The notes under the pieces: generated by a model | The model's input: only the letters and a program-made list of their open reading frames with translations | The model's database searches: none | Told to the model about the DNA's origin: nothing | Position numbers and translations under genes: made by a program | Part shown: positions 16,015 through 22,107 of the stretch, one piece after another | How positions within the stretch are numbered: position 1 is the first letter of the stretch | How the letters are laid out: the number at the start of each line of letters is the position of its first letter | Assembly (NCBI GenBank): GCA_964485515.1 | Contig: CAZALT010000043.1 | Coordinates: 1 to 22,158, forward strand | Reading direction: 5' to 3' | DNA: 22,158 nucleotides | Origin: CAZALT01 sp964485515 | Lineage (GTDB): Bacteria; Actinomycetota; Acidimicrobiia; Acidimicrobiales; Acidimicrobilacustridaceae

Positions 16015-16341
16015 TCAGGGGCCGGGCTGGACGACCGCGTCCATGGTCGCCGCTCCGCTGTCGGGCACACGGGCCTGACGCCAGCACTCGACCGGGAACG
16101 AGGCGTTCACCAGCGAGTAGTTGAGCCACAGCAGGTGGATGGCGTCCTCGGGCAGGTCGTCGAGCGGGAACGCGTCGAGGTACTTCATGGCGTCGGCGAG
16201 ACGGGGGAACGCCGCGTCGTAGAACGCCTGGATCTCGTCCATCGACGAGGCGAGGCGCTTGGCGTAGCGCTGCTCCTCGGTCTCGAGGATCCAGTCGGCG
16301 TACGGCTCGAGGTCCTGGAACTCTGGGGGCAAAAGGCTCAT
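16015..16341 (-). CDS. Small protein encoded directly after the Rieske oxygenase
   Basis: A 108-residue soluble protein I cannot place in a named family. AGGAGG nine bases before ATG 16341 and the 14-bp gap to the Rieske gene make it a genuine operon member. It is rich in aromatic and acidic residues (PPEFQDLEPYADW at the start), probably mostly helical up to about residue 80, and ends with an extended PVECWRQARVPDSGAAT stretch. It lacks metal-binding cysteine pairs and is too short for, and unlike, the SnoaL-fold beta subunit of ring-hydroxylating dioxygenases. A role as assembly or stability partner of the oxygenase is inferred only from position. Confidence 0.75.
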   Translation of the reverse strand: MSLLPPEFQDLEPYADWILETEEQRYAKRLASSMDEIQAFYDAAFPRLADAMKYLDAFPLDDLPEDAIHLLWLNYSLVNASFPVECWRQARVPDSGAATMDAVVQPGP

Positions 16342-16355
16342 GGTTGCGATCCTCC

Positions 16356-17642
16356 TCAGGATGCCGAGATCGAGACGGGGGACTCGAGGCTCGCCTGGTA
16401 CTCGGCGACCTTGGCCCGGGCGGTGGTGTGCAGGTGGCGCAGGAGGACTTCCTGGTCGTTGAGCGGGAACTCGGTGACCGTGCGGGATTCGATCATCCGC
16501 TGCGTCGCTTCGAGGGTGTTGCCGTCCTGGAGCGCGTACTCCTTGAACGTGACGGCGGCGAGCTCGTGGGCGAGGCGCTCGCTCGCGTTCTTCGGCGGCA
16601 CGAAGTAGAGGGCGGCCTCGAAGGTGTGGCTGTTGTAGGACGTGGGCCAGTAGTGGTACGTGAGGTACCAGTTGGGCTCCCAGATGAGCAGCATGAAGTT
16701 GGGGAACAGCACGAAGCTGTCGATGCCCCAGGCCTTTGCGCCCGCGGGGTTGACCGACTCGGGCAGCTCGGGGATGTCGATGGGCTTGTCCCACGGGCCG
16801 AACAGGCCGCTGCGCAGCACGTTCTCGATGGGCTTGACCATGTTCGGGTCCTTCGGCGGCGCCATGCCGCCCCAGGACGAGACCATGGAGTGGTCGCCGT
16901 CGATGTCGTAGGCCAGCGCCTCGTAGCCGTAGCCGGCCAGCTTGCGCGACTCCTCCGACACGGACTGCTTCGCGTGGAGGATGGGTGCGTGGTAGAACTC
17001 GGCGAAGGCGTCGATGAAGAGCTTCCAGTTGGCGCCGATGTCCGCCTTGTACTTGTAGACCTCGGTCATCTCACCGAAGGGGTAGCCCTCGAGGCCGGTG
17101 CCGAGACGACCCAGGTAGTCCTTGGCCGACGTGGTGTTGTCGGGGTCGAGGTTGACGAAGATGAACCCTTCCCACACCTCGCACTGCACCTCGACGAGGC
17201 CGTACATCTCCTTGTCGAGGTCGAAGAACTCCTCTTCCTGCTGGACGAAGGTGAGCTCGCCCTCGAGGCCGTAACGCCACCCGTGGTACTTGCAGGTGAA
17301 CTGACGGCAGGTGCCCTCGACCTCTTCGCCCGGGTAGTCGTCCCACACGAGCTTGTTGCCGCGGTGGCGGCAGATGTTGTGGAAGGACCGGACGACGCCG
17401 TCGGCGCCCTTCACGACGATGACCGACGTGCGGGCTGCCACGAGCTCCTTGGTGAAGTAGCTGCCCGTCCGCGGGAGCTGCTCGACGCGGCCGATGTTCA
17501 GCCACGTCTTGCGGAAGATCGCATCGCGCTCGAGCTCGTAGTGCTCGGGCGAGATCGAGTCCTCGTACGACACGTCAGCCGTGTTGAGGTGCGGATAGCT
17601 CTCGGTCCAGCTGCCTACTTCTGGTTTCGCGAAGTGCGCCAT
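16356..17642 (-). CDS. Rieske non-heme iron oxygenase, alpha subunit
   Basis: A 428-residue ring-hydroxylating-type oxygenase that would use O2 and electrons from a reductase to hydroxylate or dealkylate its substrate. GGAGGAG nine bases before ATG 17642 fixes the start. The Rieske cluster ligands are Cys91 and His93 in ICRHRGNK and Cys117 and His120 in CKYHGWRYG. The mononuclear iron site is in DAFAEFYHAPILH, with Asp211 as likely bridge and His218 and His223 as ligands; the third carboxylate ligand is further C-terminal and I did not assign it. No beta subunit is present, so an alpha-only oligomer is likely. It is followed by a small partner gene and preceded by a promoter with two palindromic elements. 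The reductase at 19680 is the natural electron donor. Confidence 0.92.
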   Translation of the reverse strand: MAHFAKPEVGSWTESYPHLNTADVSYEDSISPEHYELERDAIFRKTWLNIGRVEQLPRTGSYFTKELVAARTSVIVVKGADGVVRSFHNICRHRGNKLVWDDYPGEEVEGTCRQFTCKYHGWRYGLEGELTFVQQEEEFFDLDKEMYGLVEVQCEVWEGFIFVNLDPDNTTSAKDYLGRLGTGLEGYPFGEMTEVYKYKADIGANWKLFIDAFAEFYHAPILHAKQSVSEESRKLAGYGYEALAYDIDGDHSMVSSWGGMAPPKDPNMVKPIENVLRSGLFGPWDKPIDIPELPESVNPAGAKAWGIDSFVLFPNFMLLIWEPNWYLTYHYWPTSYNSHTFEAALYFVPPKNASERLAHELAAVTFKEYALQDGNTLEATQRMIESRTVTEFPLNDQEVLLRHLHTTARAKVAEYQASLESPVSISAS

Positions 17643-17667
17643 GCGTTTGGTCTCCTCCAAGGTCCAC

Positions 17668-17693
17668 CGCCGACATCCCTACGGATGTCGGCG
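17668..17693. promoter_or_regulatory. 26-bp perfect inverted repeat at the Rieske gene transcription start
   Basis: CGCCGACATCC (17668-17678) and GGATGTCGGCG (17683-17693) are perfect 11-bp arms separated by CTAC. It begins right where the candidate promoter predicts transcription to start and ends ten bases before the ribosome site, so it could be an operator or a 5' leader hairpin. Confidence 0.6.
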
Positions 17694-17700
17694 TGCGGTC

Positions 17701-17729
17701 ACGATAGCACGGATCTCCCAACAGGAGAA
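17701..17729 (-). promoter_or_regulatory. Candidate Rieske oxygenase promoter
   Basis: On the minus strand, TTCTCC (17729-17724), a 17-bp spacer and TATCGT (17706-17701) form a good pair, with transcription starting near 17694. TATCGT is also the -10 hexamer proposed for the reductase gene. Confidence 0.5.
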
Positions 17730-17766
17730 CCCCGTTATCGCTTTCGCCAGCGAGAACGGAATTTGG
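17725..17766. promoter_or_regulatory. Two GAGAAC-type motifs upstream of the Rieske gene
   Basis: GAGAACCCCGTTATC (17725-17739) fits GAGAAC-N3-RTTWYC exactly and overlaps the -35 box. A second GAGAAC with a looser right half, GAGAACGGAATTTGG, starts 27 bp further upstream at 17752. Between them CGTTATCGC (17734-17742) and GCGAGAACG (17751-17759) are inverted with one mismatch. Confidence 0.45.
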
Positions 17767-17799
17767 GGCCCCGCGAGCCGGCTGGTCCACCCCATCTGG

Positions 17800-17850
17800 C
17801 GAAATTGCGTTTCCGTTCGTCGCGTTCCGAACAAGATCAACGCAATTTCG
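17800..17850. repeat. Long-armed inverted repeat downstream of the acyl-CoA synthetase gene
   Basis: CGAAATTGCGTT (17800-17811) and AACGCAATTTCG (17839-17850) are perfect 12-bp arms around a 27-bp spacer. The spacer holds a second pair, GTTCG (17815-17819) and CGAAC (17828-17832), so a transcript could fold as a two-tier stem-loop. It is more AT-rich than its surroundings, begins 23 bases after the synthetase stop codon and has no T-run. It may be a 3'-end structure or a pair of operator half-sites. Confidence 0.6.
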
Positions 17851-17873
17851 GGTGGGCCGGCGTCTCCCCGAGG

Positions 17874-19589
17874 TCAGGAGAGATCACCGGCGCGCAGACG
17901 GTCACGCAGTACGAACTTCTTGACCTTGCCCGACGGCGTGCGGGGGAGGTCATCGACCACGTAGATCTGCTCGGGCCACTTCTGCTTGGCCAAACCCGCC
18001 CCCTGCAGATGGGCGCGGATGTCGTCGATCGTCGGCGCATCCGACCCCGGGCGGATCCGCATGACCGCCGCGGCACGTTCGCCGAACCTGTCATCGGGAA
18101 CCGCTACGACGCTCACCTCCGCCACGCCGTCGACCCCCGCGACGAGCTCCTCGACCTCGCGGGCGCTGATGTTCTCGCCGCCGCGGATGATGATGTCGGA
18201 CACCCGGTCGGTGATGGTGAGGTAGCCCTCGTCGTCGAGCACACCGATGTCCCCGGTGCGGTACCACCCGTCCTCGTCGAACACCGAGGCGGTGAGCTCC
18301 GGATCGGTGTAGCCGGCGAACAGATCCGGCCCCCGGCTCAGGATCTGGCCGTCCTCGTCCAGCTTCATCTCGACCTCGGGCAACGCGTGTCCGTCGGTGC
18401 CGAGCCGCTTGTCCTCCGGATCGGTGAGCAGGCAGCCGGTGATCGACGGGTGCTCGGTGCTGCCATAGGAGCGGAAGATCTTGATGCCGAGGTCCGTGGC
18501 GCGGCGCGTGACCGCCTCGGGCACCGGCGATCCACCCAGGCCAGCGAACGGCATGCGGGCCAGGTGCTCGTCGGTGAAGTCCGGATGGTCGAGCACGCTC
18601 GTGAGGAAGAACGTGGCTCCGCCCGACATGCCGAGGTCCTCCTCGGTCATGAGGCGGAGGATCTCGGTCGGATCCCACACGTCGACGAGGTTCACGGGCC
18701 GCCAGCGCAGGAGCGGGACGATGAACGCGTTGAGCATGCCGATGAAGTGGCCCACCGGCGCGCCGGTGATCTGCGCGGGACCCCCCTCGGGGAACATCCA
18801 ATCGAGCTGACGTGCCTCGAAGGCGAGTGAGTCGTGGGTGTGGATCACACCCTTGGGGTTCTGCGTGGTGCCCGACGTGAAGCCGACGACCGCAGGCGAG
18901 GACGGGTCGACGTCGACCGGTGCGTCGATCGGGTCGCCGTCGAGCAGCGATGCGAACGCCTCGGCGCGTGGCGGCAGGTCGTCGATCGGGGTCTCCCCCA
19001 CGACCAGCCAGGTGGCCCGGCGGTCGGCGAGGAGATCGGGGTAGAAGGCGAGGTGGTCGGCGTGCCCGAAGCGATCGGCGGTGATCACGACATCCGGATC
19101 GGTGACCTCGAGGATGTAGTCGACCTCCTTCGGACCGTAGAAGTGCACGACGGGCACGACCACGGCGCCGAGGTAGGCAGCCGCCCAGAAGCCGATGCCG
19201 GCCTCGGCCCAGTTGGGCAGCTGCATGACCACGACCGAGCCGGCGCCGATCCCACGGGCCTGCAACGATCTCGCCAACGATCGTGCGCTGCGGTCGATGT
19301 CGGCGAAGGTCCCCTTGTACGGGCGGACCTTGGAGTGCACGGCGAAGGTCGAGTCGCCCATGTTGGCCAGCCCCTCGGCCACCATTTGGCCGAGCGAGAT
19401 GCCTCGCCAGGCGCCGCTCTCGCGGTACTGCGCCACCAGCTCGGGCGGCACCGTGCGCAGCTTCCAGCTGTCCGCTCCCCGCCGCTCGGACGTCTCCCCC
19501 GCTCCCCGCCGCTCGGGCGTCTCCCCCGCTCCCCGCCGCTCGGGCGTCTCCCCCGCTCCCCGCCGCTCGGGCGTCGCTTCAGTTCCCAC
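17874..19589 (-). CDS. AMP-binding acyl-CoA synthetase with repetitive N-terminal extension
   Basis: A 571-residue member of the ANL superfamily that activates a carboxylic acid to its CoA thioester through an acyl-adenylate. Motifs run in order: GFTSGTTQNPKGV (phosphate loop), GGSPVPEA, RSYGSTEHPS, GWYRTGDIG, DIIIRGGENISAREVEE and the C-terminal catalytic Lys in TPSGKVKKF. The start is GTG 19589 with AGGGGGA about seven bases upstream. The first 40 residues are unusual: ERRGAGETP repeats almost four times before the conserved WKLRTVPPELV block where relatives normally begin. The repeat is encoded by a 27-bp DNA tandem. It lies head to head with the reductase gene (90 bp apart) and ends 231 bp before the Rieske ATG, so it may feed the same pathway. 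Confidence 0.9.
   Translation of the reverse strand: MGTEATPERRGAGETPERRGAGETPERRGAGETSERRGADSWKLRTVPPELVAQYRESGAWRGISLGQMVAEGLANMGDSTFAVHSKVRPYKGTFADIDRSARSLARSLQARGIGAGSVVVMQLPNWAEAGIGFWAAAYLGAVVVPVVHFYGPKEVDYILEVTDPDVVITADRFGHADHLAFYPDLLADRRATWLVVGETPIDDLPPRAEAFASLLDGDPIDAPVDVDPSSPAVVGFTSGTTQNPKGVIHTHDSLAFEARQLDWMFPEGGPAQITGAPVGHFIGMLNAFIVPLLRWRPVNLVDVWDPTEILRLMTEEDLGMSGGATFFLTSVLDHPDFTDEHLARMPFAGLGGSPVPEAVTRRATDLGIKIFRSYGSTEHPSITGCLLTDPEDKRLGTDGHALPEVEMKLDEDGQILSRGPDLFAGYTDPELTASVFDEDGWYRTGDIGVLDDEGYLTITDRVSDIIIRGGENISAREVEELVAGVDGVAEVSVVAVPDDRFGERAAAVMRIRPGSDAPTIDDIRAHLQGAGLAKQKWPEQIYVVDDLPRTPSGKVKKFVLRDRLRAGDLS
19474..19575. repeat. 27-bp coding tandem repeat (minisatellite), about 3.8 units
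   Basis: Three full units at 19474-19500, 19501-19527 and 19528-19554, and a 21-bp partial at 19555-19575, each beginning GCTCCCCGCCGCTCGG. The second and third are identical; the first differs by one base (GGAC for GGGC). Being a multiple of three, gain or loss of a unit keeps the acyl-CoA synthetase in frame. Near-identity suggests recent expansion by slippage. Confidence 0.9.
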
Positions 19590-19642
19590 GAATGTCCCCC
19601 TCGAACCCGCTGATCAGCCGATCGGCACGGCCGTTAGCTACA

Positions 19643-19671
19643 TTGCCCGATCAAGAGAACGACATTATCGT
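19643..19671 (+). promoter_or_regulatory. Promoter of the reductase gene, giving a leaderless mRNA
   Basis: TTGCCC (19643-19648), an exact 17-bp spacer and TATCGT (19666-19671) form a near-ideal housekeeping promoter. The end of the -10 box is eight bases before the A of ATG 19680 and no ribosome site precedes the ATG, so transcription should begin at or next to the start codon. Confidence 0.6.
19655..19669. promoter_or_regulatory. GAGAAC-type motif in the reductase promoter
   Basis: GAGAACGACATTATC fits GAGAAC-N3-RTTWYC. Together with the next base it shares GAGAAC-N4-TTATCG, 12 identical positions, with 17725-17740 at the Rieske gene. It lies in the promoter spacer and -10 box, where a bound protein would block RNA polymerase. 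A separate 10-bp palindrome GCTGATCAGC (19609-19618) lies closer to the acyl-CoA synthetase start. Confidence 0.45.
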
Positions 19672-19679
19672 CGGCTCCC

Positions 19680-20780
19680 ATGCCGGACCAGAGCCACGAC
19701 GAATCGACGAGTGCGCTGGCTTCGGCGGCGCAGCACCACGGCTTCCACCGGGTTCCCGTGGCCCGTGTCGTCGACGAGACGGCCGACACGCGCTCCATCG
19801 TGCTCGCCGTGCCGACCGACCTGGCCGACGCGTTCGCCTACGACGCCGGCCAGTTCGTCACCTTCCGGGTCACCGTCGACGACGAGCCGCTCATGCGCTG
19901 CTACTCCATGTCGTCGGCGCCCGCGGTCGACGGCGAGCTGGCCGTCACCGTGAAGCGCGTCCCCGACGGCAAGGTCTCGAACTGGCTCAACGACCACGTC
20001 GAGGCCGGCGTCGAGGTCGACGTCACCCGACCCGCCGGGGTGTTCTGCCTGTCCCCGGACGCGGGCGATATCGTCGCCTTCGCCGCGGGCAGCGGCATCA
20101 CGCCGATCGTCTCGATCATCAAGCAGGCACTGGCCACGACGACGCGCCGCATCCGACTGCTGTACGCCAACCGCGACACCGACTCGACGATCTTCTCGAC
20201 CGAGATCGAGGCCCTGGCCGCCGCCTACCCCGATCGCCTCTCGGTCGTGCACCACCTCGATGCCGATTCGGGGTTCGTGGACCACGACGAGCTCCGCGCC
20301 TTCCTCGCTGCAGGCACCGATGCGAGCGCCATCGACGATGCGTACGTGTGCGGACCAACGCCGTTCATGGACCTCGCCGAGGAAGCCCTGCTGGCCTTCG
20401 GCGTCGAAGCCGGACGTCTGCACATCGAACGCTTCGCCACGCCCCCGCCCGCACCCGACGTCAGCGAGGTCGTGGCCAAGGCAGCGGCCGACGGCGGCTC
20501 GGTCACCACGGTGACCATCACCGTCGACGACAAGACCGACACCGCCGAGCACCACCCCGGCACCACGGTCCTGCAGGTCGCCCGCCAGCTGGGCCTCCAT
20601 CCCCCGTCGTCGTGCGAGTCGGGCAGCTGCGCCACCTGCATGGCCAAGATCGTCGAGGGAACGGTGACCATGCACGTCAACGATGCCCTCACCCCCGGAG
20701 AGGTCGAGGAAGGCTGGATCCTCACCTGCCAGTCGGTCCCCACCAGTGACAAGCTCGAAGTCGTCTACGGGTTCGACTGA
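19680..20780 (+). CDS. FAD/NAD(P)/[2Fe-2S] oxygenase reductase (KshB/PaaE-like)
   Basis: A 366-residue electron-transfer protein that takes a hydride from NAD(P)H and passes single electrons to an oxygenase. Order: FAD domain with MRCYSMSSAP (about 75-85); NAD domain with FAAGSGITPIVSI (about 138-150), YANRDTDSTIF and a VCGPTPFM motif; then a C-terminal plant-type ferredoxin with Cys312, Cys317, Cys320 and Cys350 (C-x4-C-x2-C-x29-C). This arrangement is that of reductases serving 3-ketosteroid 9-alpha-hydroxylase, phenylacetyl-CoA epoxidase and similar two-component systems. The only Rieske oxygenase nearby is at 16356-17642 and shares a promoter motif with this gene, so the two probably form one enzyme. 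The ATG at 19680 lacks a ribosome site and is likely translated leaderless. Confidence 0.92.
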   Translation: MPDQSHDESTSALASAAQHHGFHRVPVARVVDETADTRSIVLAVPTDLADAFAYDAGQFVTFRVTVDDEPLMRCYSMSSAPAVDGELAVTVKRVPDGKVSNWLNDHVEAGVEVDVTRPAGVFCLSPDAGDIVAFAAGSGITPIVSIIKQALATTTRRIRLLYANRDTDSTIFSTEIEALAAAYPDRLSVVHHLDADSGFVDHDELRAFLAAGTDASAIDDAYVCGPTPFMDLAEEALLAFGVEAGRLHIERFATPPPAPDVSEVVAKAAADGGSVTTVTITVDDKTDTAEHHPGTTVLQVARQLGLHPPSSCESGSCATCMAKIVEGTVTMHVNDALTPGEVEEGWILTCQSVPTSDKLEVVYGFD

Positions 20781-20839
20781 TGAGTGGTCCAGGGAACCCT
20801 TGCCCGTCGAGCCGACACTTGGAGCACTGACGACTGCCC

Positions 20840-21166
20840 TCAGCTCCAATCGAGATCGAGCTCGACGGCGATGAGCTCAACTGCGCCGTCAGCGGCGAAC
20901 AGCCCAACCACGGGGAATGCACGAACCAGTAAGCCGGAGGCAACGAGCACACGAAGCTCCGGACGCCCGTCGATGTGTTCGGGCAGGCTCTCGTATGCGT
21001 CACGGAAGACGTCGTCCACGCGCAACAACTCGTGAACCAGGAAGTCGTGAGCCGAAGGCTCTCCACCGGACCCTCGCTCCGCCGCGAGCTGCCGGTCCAG
21101 ATCTTCGTAGAACCATGTCGTGGTTCGAACGATCCGCCGATCAGGTGTGGTTGGTTCGTGCGGCAT
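20840..21166 (-). CDS. Putative toxin-like protein of a small overlapping gene pair
   Basis: A 108-residue protein, not recognised at family level. ATG 21166 lies inside the end of the preceding gene (26-bp overlap), a common toxin-antitoxin arrangement; an upstream in-frame TTG at 21190 is less likely. It opens with a basic stretch (TTPDRRIVRTTTW), has a helical middle (DLDRQLAAERG, DFLVHELLRVDDVF) and ends in alternating hydrophobic strands (LRVLVASGLLVRAFPVVG, then VELIAVELDLDW). The helix-then-sheet plan resembles RelE/ParE-like folds, but no catalytic motif can be assigned, so toxin function is inferred from gene layout. It converges on the reductase gene with only 59 bp between the stops and no clear terminator. 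Confidence 0.65.
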   Translation of the reverse strand: MPHEPTTPDRRIVRTTTWFYEDLDRQLAAERGSGGEPSAHDFLVHELLRVDDVFRDAYESLPEHIDGRPELRVLVASGLLVRAFPVVGLFAADGAVELIAVELDLDWS

Positions 21167-21338
21167 CGATGACAGCCGCCCGTTCCACAATTGAAGCCCG
21201 GATGCGGGCCAGGAACTCAGGTGGGACCTCGTCGAGGTCCGTCACGATGCTGGAGCGGAAGATCTCGTCGACCGCCGCGGGCTCGAGCTCGTCGAGCTCC
21301 GCTGCGGTCCAGACCTTCCGTTCCATGGACGGCAGCAT
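21141..21338 (-). CDS. Putative antitoxin-like small acidic protein
   Basis: A 65-residue acidic protein, or 61 residues if ATG 21326 is used. A GGGG stretch about nine bases before ATG 21338 is the better ribosome site. It contains WTAAELDELEPAAVDEIF, then SIVTDLDEVPPEFLARIRAS, and is probably helical throughout. Short acidic proteins encoded before, and overlapping, a roughly 100-residue partner are typical antitoxins; the DLDEVPPEFLARIR block looks like one that recurs in small actinobacterial proteins beside such partners, from memory and unchecked. There is no recognisable DNA-binding domain. The 53 bp separating it from the SnoaL-like gene hold no obvious promoter, so it may be read with that gene. 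Confidence 0.6.
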   Translation of the reverse strand: MLPSMERKVWTAAELDELEPAAVDEIFRSSIVTDLDEVPPEFLARIRASIVERAAVIDAARTNHT

Positions 21339-21391
21339 ACCGACGAGCCCCGACAGGATCGAGGCCTCCCATCAAGTCAGACCACGTTGGA

Positions 21392-21781
21392 TCAGTCCAG
21401 CGTGGACAGCAATCGGGCCGTGTCCTGCTGGAAGACGCGGATCTCGCGGATCTGTTCGTCGGCTACTGAGATCAGCTCGAACACGTCGACCGTCGCCGAC
21501 CGTCCCGTCGCCTTCGACGTCCACGTCTGGGTCGTGAGCTGGAAGACCCGGTCGCCGTCGCACCACGCACGGGGGTTCTCGATGGTGCGGTCCCAGTGCT
21601 CGGCGAAAGCCGCACCCATCTCCCCCATCCCCACCAGCCCCTTGTAGCGACCCCCGTGCGGGAACGACACGGGCTGCTCGATCTCGAACTCCGGATGGAG
21701 CACGGCGCCGATCTGCTCCGGATCACCGGAGGCGAACGCAGCGCGTAGGTCGTCGAGGACGTCCAGAGAGGACCTGCTCAT
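21392..21781 (-). CDS. SnoaL-like / NTF2-fold protein
   Basis: A 129-residue small alpha+beta-cone protein. The start helix (LDVLDDLRAAFASGDPEQIGAVLHPEFEIE), the KGLVGMGEMGAAFAEHWD helix and the strands VFQLTTQTWTSKATGRSATVDVFELISV with a closing REIRVFQQD strand follow the SnoaL/NTF2 pattern. Members act as cyclases, hydratases, isomerases or non-catalytic binding proteins; in catabolic clusters they often sit beside amidohydrolases and monooxygenases. ATG 21781 overlaps the TGA of the upstream amidohydrolase remnant (ATGA), so it was once translationally coupled to an intact enzyme. With that partner decayed, its own translation may now depend on the remnant frame. Confidence 0.82.
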   Translation of the reverse strand: MSRSSLDVLDDLRAAFASGDPEQIGAVLHPEFEIEQPVSFPHGGRYKGLVGMGEMGAAFAEHWDRTIENPRAWCDGDRVFQLTTQTWTSKATGRSATVDVFELISVADEQIREIRVFQQDTARLLSTLD

Positions 21782-22014
21782 GCGAGCGCCAGCTTCGCGT
21801 CGGGGAAGCCCAGCATGGCGGCGCGGTTGGTGCCCAGCACGTGGCGCCTGGTGGCCTCGTCGCGGCCGCCGAACAGCTCGACGATGAGACCGACGACGTC
21901 ATCTTCAACGAAGGGGTGCATCCACCGATGTTCGCGCAGCATCTCGCTCGGCGCGTCGGACCGCTCGCCGCCGAGCGTCCTTGCGCGACGACCCAGCGAC
22001 GGCCCACCCCCCAC
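21778..22014 (-). pseudogene. Decayed C-terminal remnant of an amidohydrolase
   Basis: The open frame (GTG 22014, or ATG 21942) encodes only 78 or 54 residues. SEMLREHRWMHPFVEDDVV matches the late-barrel region of amidohydrolase-2 proteins and EATRRHVLGTNRAAMLGFP their extreme C-terminus. Between them intact proteins carry about 25-35 residues with the metal-binding FGSDxPH motif; here the two blocks are joined directly at ELFGGRDEA. So the 5' two-thirds and an internal catalytic segment both appear deleted. The ATGA junction with the SnoaL-like gene is preserved. The alternative, a real small protein, is less likely given the match to two separated blocks; this rests on family knowledge, not an alignment. 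Confidence 0.6.
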
Positions 22015-22024
22015 CGAATTGCGT

Positions 22025-22045
22025 GTCGGTTCACCGGAAACCGAC
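22025..22045. promoter_or_regulatory. Inverted repeat in the right-end divergent region
   Basis: GTCGGTT (22025-22031) and AACCGAC (22039-22045) are perfect 7-bp arms with a 7-bp spacer. It lies just upstream of the remnant frame's GTG and about 100 bp before the right-edge gene, so it could be an operator for either direction. Confidence 0.4.
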
Positions 22046-22107
22046 CAACCCGCACGCCAGAAGCAGAAAAGTAGCCGGCAAGAGCGGGGCGACGCAGCAG
22101 AACGTAT

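Noticed and set aside
16344..18830. 828-residue plus-strand open frame over the Rieske and synthetase genes
   Set aside because: It overlaps two well-supported minus-strand genes and their promoter region, and its translation is low-complexity Val/Gly/Arg/Asp.
19474..19575. Tandem repeats considered as a CRISPR array
   Set aside because: Units are directly adjacent with no spacers, lie inside a coding frame and no cas gene is near.
20781..20839. Terminator sought between the convergent reductase and toxin-like genes
   Set aside because: Only a four-base AGGG/CCCT pairing is visible, too weak to call.
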